Shown here piece by piece: positions 8,891 through 16,782 of a stretch of DNA of 21,299 nt. The DNA is from Rikenellaceae bacterium (GTDB taxonomy: Bacteria; Bacteroidota; Bacteroidia; Bacteroidales; UBA932). Each line of letters starts with the position of its first letter. Within the stretch, counting starts at the first letter, position 1. The notes below the pieces were generated by a model. It was not told the DNA's origin and ran no database searches. It saw only the letters and a list, made by a program, of their open reading frames with translations. The position numbers were made by a program, and so were the translations under genes. The stretch covers positions 1 to 21,299 of the forward strand of contig CAAGIG010000047.1 of NCBI GenBank assembly GCA_900769885.1, read 5' to 3'.

Positions 8891-10237
8891 TTATTTTTCA
8901 TCCGTATTCGTCGCACGTGTTGTCAAAAAGAGTGCCAAAAGTCCTATAATTGCAGCACAAACTGAAGTTACAAGAATTGCAAGTTTACCTTCATCTATTA
9001 GCATCTTGTCCTGGAATGCCAGATTGTCAATGAAAATAGACATTGTAAATCCGATACCTCCGACAATACCAAGTGCAAAGACTTGTCTCCAAAGAGCACC
9101 TTTTGGAGCTTGTGCCAATTTCAATTTTACAGCAATATAACTGAACAATGTAATTCCTATCGGCTTACCGAGCAACAATCCGAAGAAGATACCCTGCATA
9201 ACAGGAGGAACAACACCCGAAGAAATTACCTCTCCATTAATTTCAACTCCGGCATTTGCCAATGCAAAAACAGGCATAATAAAGAAGTTTACCCAAGGAT
9301 GAAGTTTACTTTCAAGTCTATGCAATAGTGGATTCATAGTCTTGACACTCTGAGATATACGATAGATATAATCAAGCTGCTCTGAATTTGCAAGAACCTG
9401 AACTTCGCTATTGCCGGCATCTTTGAATTTTTCAAGAAGAGATTTTGTTCCGACATAGAATCTCACCTCGTTGATAGAAGTGGTGGCAGGGATGGTCATC
9501 GCCAAAATCACACCTGCAATGGTGGCGTGAATACCCGACTGGAACACACACAGGAACAAAAAGAATCCGGGGATAAGATATGCCGCAGCACTCTTGACTC
9601 CTGAACGGTTGATTATCAACAATATGAGAATGATAACCGCTGCAAAAATGAGATAGTTCAAATGCAGCGCGTGAGATGGATAGAATACTGCAAGAACTAT
9701 AATCGCTCCTATATCGTCCACGATAGCCAAAGCTGTCAGAAAGACCTTCAAAGACAACGGACATCTGTTTCCCAACAAAGAGAGGATACCAATAGCAAAT
9801 GCGATATCGGTAGCCATAGGGATTCCCCAACCATTCGCACTGGGAGTTCCTCCGTTTATAAATGCGTAAATTGCAGCAGGGACCAACATTCCGCCCAAGG
9901 CAGCAAAAATAGGAAGCAACGCTTTTTTGGGCGAAGAGAGTTCACCGACCAACAATTCACGTTTGATTTCAAGTCCCACAGAGAAGAAGAAGATTGTCAT
10001 CAACACATCATTGATCCACATTTCAAGAGGCATTTTGAAAGAGAATTCTCCTAAAGAGAAACCAACTCCCATATGCCACAACTCATACAATCCTCTCATT
10101 GAGGGGATATTGGCAGACATTACAGCAACAGCTGCACATATCAGCAATAAAATTCCTCCGGTCGTTTTGCTGTGAACAAAGGTATGATATGCACCTTTAA
10201 GACCGGGAATAACTTTAGACTTAAAACCAAAATTCAT
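8891..10237 (-). CDS. nhaA: Na+/H+ antiporter NhaA
   Basis: A 448-residue inner-membrane antiporter exchanging protons for sodium, used in sodium and pH homeostasis. The family core is intact: MATDIAFA with Asp144, ALAIVDDIGAI with the ion-binding pair Asp174-Asp175, and LLLGKPIGI with Lys358, matching Asp133, Asp163/164 and Lys300 of the E. coli protein. It is about 60 residues longer than E. coli NhaA. Most of the extra length is a polar insertion at about 255-312, between the TM region ending TIPATTS and HPWVNFFIMPVFALANAG; I understand similar insertions occur in other Bacteroidetes members. The gene follows the agmatinase-family gene by 15 bases and precedes the FKBP lipoprotein by 24 bases, all on the minus strand. 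Confidence 0.95.
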   Translation of the reverse strand: MNFGFKSKVIPGLKGAYHTFVHSKTTGGILLLICAAVAVMSANIPSMRGLYELWHMGVGFSLGEFSFKMPLEMWINDVLMTIFFFSVGLEIKRELLVGELSSPKKALLPIFAALGGMLVPAAIYAFINGGTPSANGWGIPMATDIAFAIGILSLLGNRCPLSLKVFLTALAIVDDIGAIIVLAVFYPSHALHLNYLIFAAVIILILLIINRSGVKSAAAYLIPGFFLFLCVFQSGIHATIAGVILAMTIPATTSINEVRFYVGTKSLLEKFKDAGNSEVQVLANSEQLDYIYRISQSVKTMNPLLHRLESKLHPWVNFFIMPVFALANAGVEINGEVISSGVVPPVMQGIFFGLLLGKPIGITLFSYIAVKLKLAQAPKGALWRQVFALGIVGGIGFTMSIFIDNLAFQDKMLIDEGKLAILVTSVCAAIIGLLALFLTTRATNTDEK

Positions 10238-10252
10238 ATATCTTTTTTAACT

Positions 10253-11296
10253 TTAATCCGCAAATATAAGATTTTTTCTGTTCTGTGAGGTATAGACCAA
10301 TAACTTGTAAAGTATACGCGCACCCACATTTGCATCCCACTCACCTTCTGCTCCGGGAGCCACTTCACACAAGTCAAAACCAATTATCTGCTTGCCAGAT
10401 TTACATAATTTGTAAATAAGGTAATCTGCCTGGGCAAATGTCAGACCACCGGGAACAGGAGTACCTGTATTGGGGCAATTTTCAGGAGTAAGGGCATCAA
10501 TATCAAAACTGATATGAACCTTTTGAGGAAGATTGGAAATAATCTCATCGCAGATATCACTCCAGGAGCGACCTCCAAACTGCATTTCATTCAACATAAA
10601 ATCGGTAAATGGTGCAACTCTTGGAGAATTGAAAATCAACTGGTGTTCATCCGAACAATAGTCTCTGATACCTACCTGTACAATTTTACTTACAGATGGG
10701 ACATTTTCCAACACATTATACATAATGGAAGCGTGAGAGAATTTGAATCCTTCATAAGCTTTTCTAGTATCTGAATGGGCATCCAGATGCAACACTCCAA
10801 ACTCCTGGTGATGCTCACCCAATGTTTTGATAAGACCGAATGGAACACTGTGTTCACCTCCAACCACAGCCACAAGCTTGCCTGCCGAGATATATTTCTC
10901 CGATTGTTCTGCCACATACGCGTTGAGTTTGTCCGAAGCATTGTTCACCGCCCTCAGTGCTATATGGTCCGCAGGAAGTGTCTCCCCTTCCTCCAAAGCG
11001 GCAATCACATCTTCTGCAGCCTCACGCGCCTTGGCACTCATTTCATATATATCTTCCGAAACGGGAAGTGTCCACGCTTTGGTATTCCAGCTTTGGGGTA
11101 TTTTTTCATCGAACAAATCGACCTGCAAAGAAGCATCTATAATAGCCTGAGGTCCCTCTGCTGTACCTTTTCCATAAGAGACTGTAGCATCCCAGGGAAC
11201 AGATAGCAATACAATATCAGATTCTTCTTCATTACAGGGCAATCCGAAATAGTTACCGTTTGCAACCCCAATGTCATTTGGATTAAAATCACTCAT
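10253..11296 (-). CDS. Agmatinase-family ureohydrolase
   Basis: A 347-residue binuclear manganese hydrolase of the arginase/agmatinase superfamily. All six metal ligands are present: His149 in GGEHS, Asp172, His174 and Asp176 in LDAHSD, and Asp265 and Asp267 in SFDIDAL. NTGTPVPGG (276-284) supports the agmatinase side of the family. Agmatinase converts agmatine to putrescine and urea in polyamine synthesis, but arginase, guanidinobutyrase or formimidoylglutamase activity cannot be excluded from motifs. The metal-site loop continues TPENCP where agmatinases usually have DPxxxP. No arginine decarboxylase gene lies in the window. It is the first gene of the eight-gene minus-strand run, with a 143-base divergent region separating it from recQ. 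Confidence 0.88.
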   Translation of the reverse strand: MSDFNPNDIGVANGNYFGLPCNEEESDIVLLSVPWDATVSYGKGTAEGPQAIIDASLQVDLFDEKIPQSWNTKAWTLPVSEDIYEMSAKAREAAEDVIAALEEGETLPADHIALRAVNNASDKLNAYVAEQSEKYISAGKLVAVVGGEHSVPFGLIKTLGEHHQEFGVLHLDAHSDTRKAYEGFKFSHASIMYNVLENVPSVSKIVQVGIRDYCSDEHQLIFNSPRVAPFTDFMLNEMQFGGRSWSDICDEIISNLPQKVHISFDIDALTPENCPNTGTPVPGGLTFAQADYLIYKLCKSGKQIIGFDLCEVAPGAEGEWDANVGARILYKLLVYTSQNRKNLIFAD

Positions 11297-11388
11297 ACCT
11301 TATTAATCTTTATAAAAGTTTCACAAAACTGATAAACAGTCATTTACAAAAATCATCCTCTTTATTTTTAAGTTTTCCGCCGATTTTA

Positions 11389-11420
11389 TTTGCAGAAAAT
11401 CAAAGTTTTAGATAATTTAG
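11389..11420 (+). promoter_or_regulatory. Probable recQ promoter (-33 TTTG, 20-base spacer, -7 TAATTTAG)
   Basis: TTTG at 11389-11392 and TAATTTAG at 11413-11420 are separated by 20 bases, the spacing of Bacteroides sigma-ABfr promoters; the -7 box differs from TAnnTTTG at one position. The recQ ATG follows 19 bases later. The opposite strand of this 143-base region must also hold a promoter for the agmatinase operon. A minus-strand TACCTTTG at 11433-11426 is a perfect -7 box but would give a leader of about 120 bases. Confidence 0.55.
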
Positions 11421-11439
11421 AGGCACAAAGGTAATAAAT

Positions 11440-13653
11440 ATGAAGATTAGTTCTGAAGAATTGCACCGTAATTTAAAGAAGTTTTTCGGCTTTGATTCCT
11501 TCAAAGGAGAGCAGGAACAAATTATCACTCACCTTATTGAAGGGAACAATTGTTTTGTGCTAATGCCCACCGGAGGTGGAAAATCACTTTGCTATCAACT
11601 ACCGGCACTTCTGATGCCTGGAACTGCGATTGTGGTCTCACCTTTGATTGCCCTGATGAAAAACCAGGTGGATGCCATCAGAGGATTCATCTCAGGGACA
11701 CAGGGAATTGCAAACTTCTTGAATTCATCACTCAATAGAGCACAAATCCAATCTGTTAAAAACGATTTGATTTCAGGAGTAACAAAACTGCTATATGTAG
11801 CACCCGAATCATTGACAAAAGAGGAAAATGTGGCACTTCTGAAACAGATACCCATTTCATTTTATGCAATCGATGAGGCTCACTGTATCTCTGAATGGGG
11901 ACACGACTTCAGACCAGAGTACAGAAACATCAGACAAATCGTTGAAGAGATAGGAAGGGCACCTATCATCACACTGACTGCGACCGCCACCCCTAAGGTG
12001 CAGTCCGACATTCAGAAAAACCTTTGTATGACAGATGCCAGAGTATTCAAAAGTTCATTCAACAGACCAAATCTGTACTACGAAATCAGGGACAAATCGA
12101 ATATAAAGAAAGAGATTATCCATTTTATCCGCTCAAACTCAGGCAAATCGGGTATTATATATTGTCTGAGCAGAAAGAAAGTGGAAGAAATTGCAGAATT
12201 CCTGAATATCAATGGCATCAAGGCACTTCCATATCACGCAGGAATGGATGCTGCCACCAGAGCAAAAAATCAGGACAAATTCCTGATGGAGGAGATCGAT
12301 GTGATTGTTGCTACCATTGCATTCGGTATGGGTATTGACAAACCCGATGTGAGATTTGTAATACACTACGATATTCCAAAGAGCCTTGAAGGATATTATC
12401 AGGAGACCGGACGTGCAGGAAGGGATGGCAGAGAAGGAAAATGTCTCACATTCTACAGCTACAAGGATATTCAGAAACTTGAGAAATTTATGCAGGGCAA
12501 ACCTATCTCGGAGCAAGAGATTGGAAAACAATTGTTGCTCGAGACCGTTGCCTATGCTGAGACCAACCGTTGCAGAAGAAAAGTTCTTTTGAACTACTTC
12601 GGAGAGGACTACACTGAAGAGAATTGCGGAAACTGCGACAATTGTCTGAATCCCAAGAAAATGTTTGACGGACAGCAGGAGATGTGTACCGTTATCGAAC
12701 TTATCGGGTCGATGAAGGAAAACTTCAAGGCAGAACACCTTGCAAACATCCTTGCAGGAGAGTCCAACTCAATCATAAAATCATACAACCATCACCATAG
12801 TGAATTCTATGGCATCGGAAAAGACAAAGGAAGCAAATACTGGCTTGCTGTCATCCGTCAGGGTCTGGTGATGCATCTTCTCGAAAAAGACATTGAACAA
12901 TATGGACTTATATCGGTAACTCCACAAGGAAATGAGTTCAAGGATAATCCTCACGAACTTATGATTGCCGAAGACAGAACATTTGTGGAAGGAGATGATG
13001 ATGACGACGATGCAATTGCTATCGGTGGAACCAAAGGTGGTGCAGCCGGAGGTGGCGGAGGTGACCAGGTTCTTCTTTCTATGCTAAAGAACCTCAGAAA
13101 AGACCTTGCCAAGAAATTATCTTTGCCAAGTTGGGTAATTTTCAGTGACCCTTCATTGGAAGATATGTCTATCCTCTATCCGATTACCATTGATGAATTG
13201 AAAAACTGTCAGGGGGTCGGTGACGGAAAAGCTGTAAAATATGGTACAGAATTCCTCAAACTAATTGATAAATATGTAACAGAAAACGAGATAGAGCGTC
13301 CTAATGACATTGTTATAAAATCTGTTGCCAACAAATCTGCAAATAAGGTATTCATTATCCAAAGCATCGACAGAAAAGTCCCTTTGGATGAGATTGCAGA
13401 GAGAAAAAATATGGATTTCTTCGACTTGTTGGATGAGATTGAAACTATTGTGAATTCAGGAACAAAAATCAATCTCGACTACTTCATCAAACAGGTTGTG
13501 GATGAGGACACCATTGACGATATCTTTGACTACTTTAAAAATGATGCCGAGTCAGATTCTATTCAAGAAGCTTTGGATGAACTCGGTGGCGAATTTGAAG
13601 AAGAAGAAATCAGATTGGTAAGATTGAAATTCATCTGCGAAGTGGCAAACTAA
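11440..13653 (+). CDS. recQ: ATP-dependent DNA helicase RecQ with HRDC and C-terminal HTH_40-like extension
   Basis: A 737-residue RecQ, about 130 longer than E. coli RecQ (609). Order of parts: helicase core with Walker A PTGGGKS (43-49), DEAH (145-148) followed by the RecQ aromatic-rich loop (SEWGHDFRPE), TATAT (180-184), and motif VI QETGRAGRDGR (321-331); the zinc site with Cys378, Cys396, Cys399 and Cys402; a winged-helix RQC region to about 510; a linker of six aspartates (519-524) then a Gly-rich stretch (529-541); an HRDC domain (about 543-625); and an acidic C-terminal part (about 640-737) resembling the HTH_40 domain. It unwinds DNA 3' to 5' in recombinational repair. Start ATG fits the promoter 19 bases upstream. 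The stop codon overlaps the miaA stop region tail-to-tail by four bases. Confidence 0.96.
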   Translation: MKISSEELHRNLKKFFGFDSFKGEQEQIITHLIEGNNCFVLMPTGGGKSLCYQLPALLMPGTAIVVSPLIALMKNQVDAIRGFISGTQGIANFLNSSLNRAQIQSVKNDLISGVTKLLYVAPESLTKEENVALLKQIPISFYAIDEAHCISEWGHDFRPEYRNIRQIVEEIGRAPIITLTATATPKVQSDIQKNLCMTDARVFKSSFNRPNLYYEIRDKSNIKKEIIHFIRSNSGKSGIIYCLSRKKVEEIAEFLNINGIKALPYHAGMDAATRAKNQDKFLMEEIDVIVATIAFGMGIDKPDVRFVIHYDIPKSLEGYYQETGRAGRDGREGKCLTFYSYKDIQKLEKFMQGKPISEQEIGKQLLLETVAYAETNRCRRKVLLNYFGEDYTEENCGNCDNCLNPKKMFDGQQEMCTVIELIGSMKENFKAEHLANILAGESNSIIKSYNHHHSEFYGIGKDKGSKYWLAVIRQGLVMHLLEKDIEQYGLISVTPQGNEFKDNPHELMIAEDRTFVEGDDDDDDAIAIGGTKGGAAGGGGGDQVLLSMLKNLRKDLAKKLSLPSWVIFSDPSLEDMSILYPITIDELKNCQGVGDGKAVKYGTEFLKLIDKYVTENEIERPNDIVIKSVANKSANKVFIIQSIDRKVPLDEIAERKNMDFFDLLDEIETIVNSGTKINLDYFIKQVVDEDTIDDIFDYFKNDAESDSIQEALDELGGEFEEEEIRLVRLKFICEVAN

Positions 13654-14507
13654 AGTTGCACTTCGATTTGACGTTCCTTTGCAAAATAAGTTACCTGCCG
13701 TTTAGCATAGCGGCGGGTATCTCTTTTTATAAGGTCTATTGCCCTTTCGAGAGAGATATCTCCATCCAGATATTCAAAAATCTCTTTGTACCCCACTGTC
13801 CTCAGAGCAGGCATATCTCTATATTCAATCAAATCCTGAACCTCCCGGACAAGACCTTGCTCCACCATCATATCGACTCTGCGGTTGATGCGGTCGTAAA
13901 GTATCTCCCGAGGCATATTCAGAGCAAAGCGCTCTATTTCAAAAAATCTCTTTTTCCTCGGAGCTGTTCTGAATGAAGAATATTTTTTACCTGTAGAAAG
14001 AGTAACTTCAAGAGCCCTGATAACTCTCTGTTTATTGGAAATGTCTATAAAATTCAAAGAATCGGGATCCAATTCTCTAAGGCGCTGCTGCAGAGCAGGA
14101 AACTCTGTTCCGAAAGCTTGTTCGGTGAGAGTCTTTCTCAACTGCTGGTCAGCTGCAGGGAAGTCGTCCAAACCGTAGCACAAAGCATCTGCATACAATC
14201 CGGAACCCCCTACCATTATAATATCATCGTATTTCTGGAACAGTTCTGAAAGAAGTTCCATCGCATCCAGTTCATATTGCCCCGCAGAATAGTAATCTGA
14301 AACCGAGTGGGAAAATATAAAGTAGTGCTTGACCTTCTCCAATTGCTCGGGACTCGGAGGAGCTGTTCCAATTCTCATCTCCGAGAAAATCTGACGCGAG
14401 TCACAAGAGAGTATTGGACACCCATACTTCAATGCCAAATCTATGGCATAATCGGTTTTGCCGACTGCCGTAGGGCCCAATACTACTGTAAGACGCTTAT
14501 TATTCAC
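13650..14507 (-). CDS. miaA: tRNA dimethylallyltransferase MiaA
   Basis: MiaA transfers a dimethylallyl group to adenosine 37 of tRNAs reading UNN codons, stabilising codon pairing. Visible motifs: P-loop GPTAVGKT (11-18), CDSRQIF with the tRNA-binding Asp36, YSAGQYELDA, and GGSGLYADAL. I start the gene at GTG 14507, giving MNNKRLTVVLGPT (285 residues), which matches the short N-terminus usual before the P-loop; a purine-rich GGAGAGG lies just upstream. ATG at 14531 (293 residues) is nearly as likely. The open frame extends to 14648, but that extra part is just the acidic tail of the upstream gene read in another frame. The gene overlaps the upstream gene's end by eight bases and so is probably translationally coupled. 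Its 3' end overlaps recQ by four bases. Confidence 0.93.
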   Translation of the reverse strand: MNNKRLTVVLGPTAVGKTDYAIDLALKYGCPILSCDSRQIFSEMRIGTAPPSPEQLEKVKHYFIFSHSVSDYYSAGQYELDAMELLSELFQKYDDIIMVGGSGLYADALCYGLDDFPAADQQLRKTLTEQAFGTEFPALQQRLRELDPDSLNFIDISNKQRVIRALEVTLSTGKKYSSFRTAPRKKRFFEIERFALNMPREILYDRINRRVDMMVEQGLVREVQDLIEYRDMPALRTVGYKEIFEYLDGDISLERAIDLIKRDTRRYAKRQVTYFAKERQIEVQL

Positions 14508-15006
14508 CTTCCTCTCCTTCAGGAAGTTCATCATCATCATACTCCTGATCGTCGTCGCTTCCAACGAAACTTGACCTGCCATAATCGGAGTACTCCTCGA
14601 AGTCCTCATATTGGGCAGAGAATTGGTCAGGAATTCTACCTTTTTCATTTACAAGACAAGGATAGCTCAATTTTCTGTTGAACTCCTGCTCCGAAACGAA
14701 GGTAAGGATAAAGGAAAGGTTCATTGGAACATTGTAGACATATCGCAATACCAGTTCCTGATTATCGATTGTAGACTGCAATGTAACTGTATCCATCGAG
14801 CCGTCACCGAAATCAAAAAGACCATACCTTTTTACAGGATTGCCTTTTTTGTCCAATGCTTCAAAATAGACCATCTGGTCCAATGAATATTCCAAGTCAC
14901 CACATAGGAATTCATGCAAGCGGTAAAGAGTCATATCTGATTCCAGATGATACTCTCTGAAGAACACTTTGCTTTTGGTTATAGTAGCTTTATAAGCACA
15001 AATCAT
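14500..15006 (-). CDS. pRiA4b ORF-3-like (IS1096 passenger TnpR-like) family protein
   Basis: A 168-residue protein. The first 130 residues match the pattern I know for the plasmid pRiA4b ORF-3-like family: an N-terminal strand (ICAYKATIT), DMTLYRLHEFLC, FEALDKKGNPV, LFDFGD, and a beta strand LRYVYNVPMNLSFILTFV. The last 35 residues are strongly acidic (SDDDQEYDDDELPEGEEGE), low in complexity and probably disordered. Despite the family's alternative name, there are no transposon ends, recombinase motifs or direct repeats nearby; it appears to be a resident gene linked to miaA. The function is unknown; the stop codon lies inside the start of miaA, so the two are co-translated. Start ATG 15006, 28 bases from a perfect -7 box region. 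Confidence 0.82.
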   Translation of the reverse strand: MICAYKATITKSKVFFREYHLESDMTLYRLHEFLCGDLEYSLDQMVYFEALDKKGNPVKRYGLFDFGDGSMDTVTLQSTIDNQELVLRYVYNVPMNLSFILTFVSEQEFNRKLSYPCLVNEKGRIPDQFSAQYEDFEEYSDYGRSSFVGSDDDQEYDDDELPEGEEGE

Positions 15007-15041
15007 ATATTGTTTTTTAAGTTTTAACGCGGAATTGAAAC

Positions 15042-15049
15042 CAAAGTTA
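15042..15049 (-). promoter_or_regulatory. -7 promoter box for the pRiA4b-like gene and miaA
   Basis: Reads TAACTTTG on the minus strand, a perfect TAnnTTTG -7 box, about 36 bases upstream of the ATG at 15006. A TTTG on the same strand (15076-15073) lies 23 bases further up, slightly beyond the usual 19-21. The box and its upstream flank (TTTTGTAACTTTG, minus strand 15054-15042) are identical over 13 bases to those at the beta-galactosidase gene (1027-1015). Confidence 0.55.
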
Positions 15050-15105
15050 CAAAAGTTTTTTCAGAAATTGTCCAAAATTTTTTCATTTGAAAGCGGTTAT
15101 TGCAT

Positions 15106-15127
15106 TTTGAGAAAGATTTCTCCCAAA
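15106..15127. repeat. Short inverted repeat in the divergent region before the IMPACT-family gene
   Basis: TTTGAGAAA at 15106-15114 pairs with TTTCT-CC-CAAA at 15117-15127: nine base pairs with a two-base bulge and only a GA loop. The loop is too tight for a stable RNA hairpin, so if it matters it would be as a DNA site. It lies in the 229-base region between the divergent start codons at 15006 and 15236, which otherwise contains only promoter elements. Could be chance in AT-rich DNA. Confidence 0.3.
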
Positions 15128-15210
15128 GAGTCAATAATATAGCAAGTGCGCAATAAAAACATCTTCAGAAAAATATATGGCGATGATAGGAAAAAGAGAA
15201 GAAAATGTAC

Positions 15211-15218
15211 TATCTTAG
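15211..15218 (+). promoter_or_regulatory. Probable -7 box for the yigZ-pyrB-pyrI unit
   Basis: TATCTTAG differs from TAnnTTTG at one position and lies 17 bases before the ATG at 15236, leaving a short leader. No clear TTTG occurs at the -33 spacing. Its placement argues that the start is 15236 and not the GTG at 15146, which would lie upstream of the promoter. Confidence 0.4.
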
Positions 15219-15235
15219 CGACACATTTTATTATT

Positions 15236-15847
15236 ATGGCGCAACAGGCGGAAAGCGACACATATAAATCAATCAGCGCCCCCTCTCAGGGGATTTACAA
15301 AGATAAAGGGAGCAAGTTCCTCTCTTTCGCCTTTCCCGTTCAAACAGAAGAAGAGGTCAAGCCTATTATCGACTCGCTTAAAAAAGAGTATTACGATGCC
15401 CGACACCATTGCTACGCCTACAGAATCGGACAATTTGGAGATATCTGGAGGGCAAACGACGACGGAGAACCATCCTCGACAGCAGGCCGGCCGATTCTCG
15501 GACAGATCCTCTCAAGCGAACTGAGCGACATACTTATAGTGGTAGTAAGATACTTCGGAGGGATAAAATTAGGGGTTCCGGGCCTCATCAAGGCTTACAA
15601 AAGTGCCACTACAGATGTACTGGAAAACTCCGAAATAATCACAAAAATAGCATCAAGAAGAGTCTCTCTCCATTTCGGATACCTGGCGATGAACGATGTG
15701 ATGAAAAAACTGAAAGAGTTCAATATCACCCCCGAAAAGCAGGAGTTTGACAACGAATGCAAAATAATCCTAAACATAAGACTGTCAGAAAAAGACAGAT
15801 TTATAGAAGCTGTTGAAAAATACGCAAACGTACAACTTGAACAATAA
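15236..15847 (+). CDS. IMPACT/YigZ family protein
   Basis: A 203-residue protein of the YigZ/IMPACT (UPF0029) family. The N-terminal domain carries the signature: DARHHCYAYRIG (54-65), DDGEPSSTAGRP (75-86) and VVVRYFGGIKLG (102-113). The C-terminal part (about 135-203) corresponds to the DUF1949 domain with its ferredoxin-like pattern. Eukaryotic IMPACT acts in translation control through GCN1; bacterial members have no settled role, though ribosome or nucleic-acid association is often suggested. The open frame extends back to a GTG at 15146, but the added 30 residues are basic, unlike the family and overlap the likely promoter, so I chose ATG 15236. It precedes pyrB by 18 bases and is probably transcribed with it. 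Confidence 0.9.
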   Translation: MAQQAESDTYKSISAPSQGIYKDKGSKFLSFAFPVQTEEEVKPIIDSLKKEYYDARHHCYAYRIGQFGDIWRANDDGEPSSTAGRPILGQILSSELSDILIVVVRYFGGIKLGVPGLIKAYKSATTDVLENSEIITKIASRRVSLHFGYLAMNDVMKKLKEFNITPEKQEFDNECKIILNIRLSEKDRFIEAVEKYANVQLEQ

Positions 15848-15865
15848 TCAACAATAAATAAGAAT

Positions 15866-16771
15866 ATGGCAAAAAGTCTAATCTCAATTCAAGATTTCAC
15901 AAAAGAGGAAATTCTACACATCCTCGATGTTGCAAGGGAATTTGAACAGAACAAATCCCAAACTTTCCTCAGTGACAAGGTTATAGCCTGTATTTTCTTT
16001 GAGCCCTCAACCAGAACCAGACTCAGTTTCGAGACTGCATCCAACAGACTGGGTGCCAGAGTTATTGGTTTTTCCGATGCAGCCAACACCAGTGTCAGAA
16101 AAGGGGAGAGTCTCAAAGACACCATAAAAATGGTATCGAACTATGTAGACTTGATCGTTATGCGACACCCTCTGGAGGGAAGTGCCCGCTATGCATCTGA
16201 AATTGCATCAGTTCCCGTCATCAATGCCGGTGACGGAGCCAACCAGCACCCTACCCAGACATTGCTCGACCTTTATACCATTATGGAGACACAAGGAAGA
16301 TTGGACAATATCGATATAAATATGGTTGGAGACCTTAAATATGGCAGAACGGTACACTCTCTGCTTCAGGCTCTTTCACATTTCTCTCCTTCATTCACAT
16401 TCACATCTCCCACAGAATTGGAGATGCCTCAGGAATACAAAGAGTTCCTGAACGAGAAAAAAATCCCATTCAGAGAGACCACCGAACTTGAGCAATATCT
16501 CAATGACACAGACATTCTATATATGACACGCATTCAGCAGGAAAGATTCACCGACCCAGTAGAATACGAAAAGGTCAAAAATGTTTACAGCCTCAACAAA
16601 TCGATGCTCGGTTCTGTAAGGGAAAATATGAGAATCCTCCATCCACTTCCAAGACTTCAGGAAATTGCCAACGACGTGGATGAAACTCCATACGCATCAT
16701 ATTTCAAACAGGCAGAGAACGGAATGTATGTCAGAATGGCAATCATATCATATTTATTAGGTAAAAGATAG
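15866..16771 (+). CDS. pyrB: Aspartate carbamoyltransferase catalytic chain
   Basis: A 301-residue catalytic chain catalysing carbamoyl phosphate plus aspartate to carbamoyl aspartate, the committed step of pyrimidine synthesis. Residues seen: the carbamoyl-phosphate loop Ser48-Thr-Arg-Thr51 ([13 protein letters not shown]), the 80s loop KGESLKDT with Lys84, [23 protein letters not shown] with His128 and Gln131, [11 protein letters not shown], and the HPLPR loop near the end. Length is close to the E. coli chain (311). The pyrI gene follows after 11 bases, so a regulated dodecameric enzyme (two catalytic trimers, three regulatory dimers) is expected. No leader-peptide attenuator of the enterobacterial type is visible in the 18-base gap after the IMPACT-family gene. 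Confidence 0.97.
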   Translation: MAKSLISIQDFTKEEILHILDVAREFEQNKSQTFLSDKVIACIFFEPSTRTRLSFETASNRLGARVIGFSDAANTSVRKGESLKDTIKMVSNYVDLIVMRHPLEGSARYASEIASVPVINAGDGANQHPTQTLLDLYTIMETQGRLDNIDINMVGDLKYGRTVHSLLQALSHFSPSFTFTSPTELEMPQEYKEFLNEKKIPFRETTELEQYLNDTDILYMTRIQQERFTDPVEYEKVKNVYSLNKSMLGSVRENMRILHPLPRLQEIANDVDETPYASYFKQAENGMYVRMAIISYLLGKR

Positions 16772-16782
16772 TTGATAACAAT

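Noticed and set aside
10775..11206. 143-codon plus-strand open frame inside the agmatinase-family gene
   Set aside because: It lies opposite the coding sequence for conserved metal-binding motifs and shows no family resemblance.
12139..12738. 199-codon minus-strand open frame inside recQ
   Set aside because: It is antisense to the conserved helicase and zinc-binding motifs, with no promoter and no recognisable domain.
14508..14648. N-terminal extension of MiaA to an ATG at 14648
   Set aside because: The added residues are a shifted-frame reading of the acidic tail of the upstream gene, and the P-loop normally lies within about 10-20 residues of the MiaA start.
14500..15006. Mobile element suggested by the TnpR/IS1096 passenger family name
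   Set aside because: No transposase, terminal inverted repeats or target duplications are visible, and the gene overlaps a housekeeping gene.
15146..15235. GTG start 90 bases upstream for the IMPACT-family gene
   Set aside because: The extra residues are lysine/arginine-rich, not family-like, and span the probable -7 box; ATG 15236 gives the normal length.
15848..15865. pyrBI attenuator or leader peptide
   Set aside because: The 18-base gap has no hairpin, U-run or leader reading frame, so enterobacterial-type attenuation is not supported.
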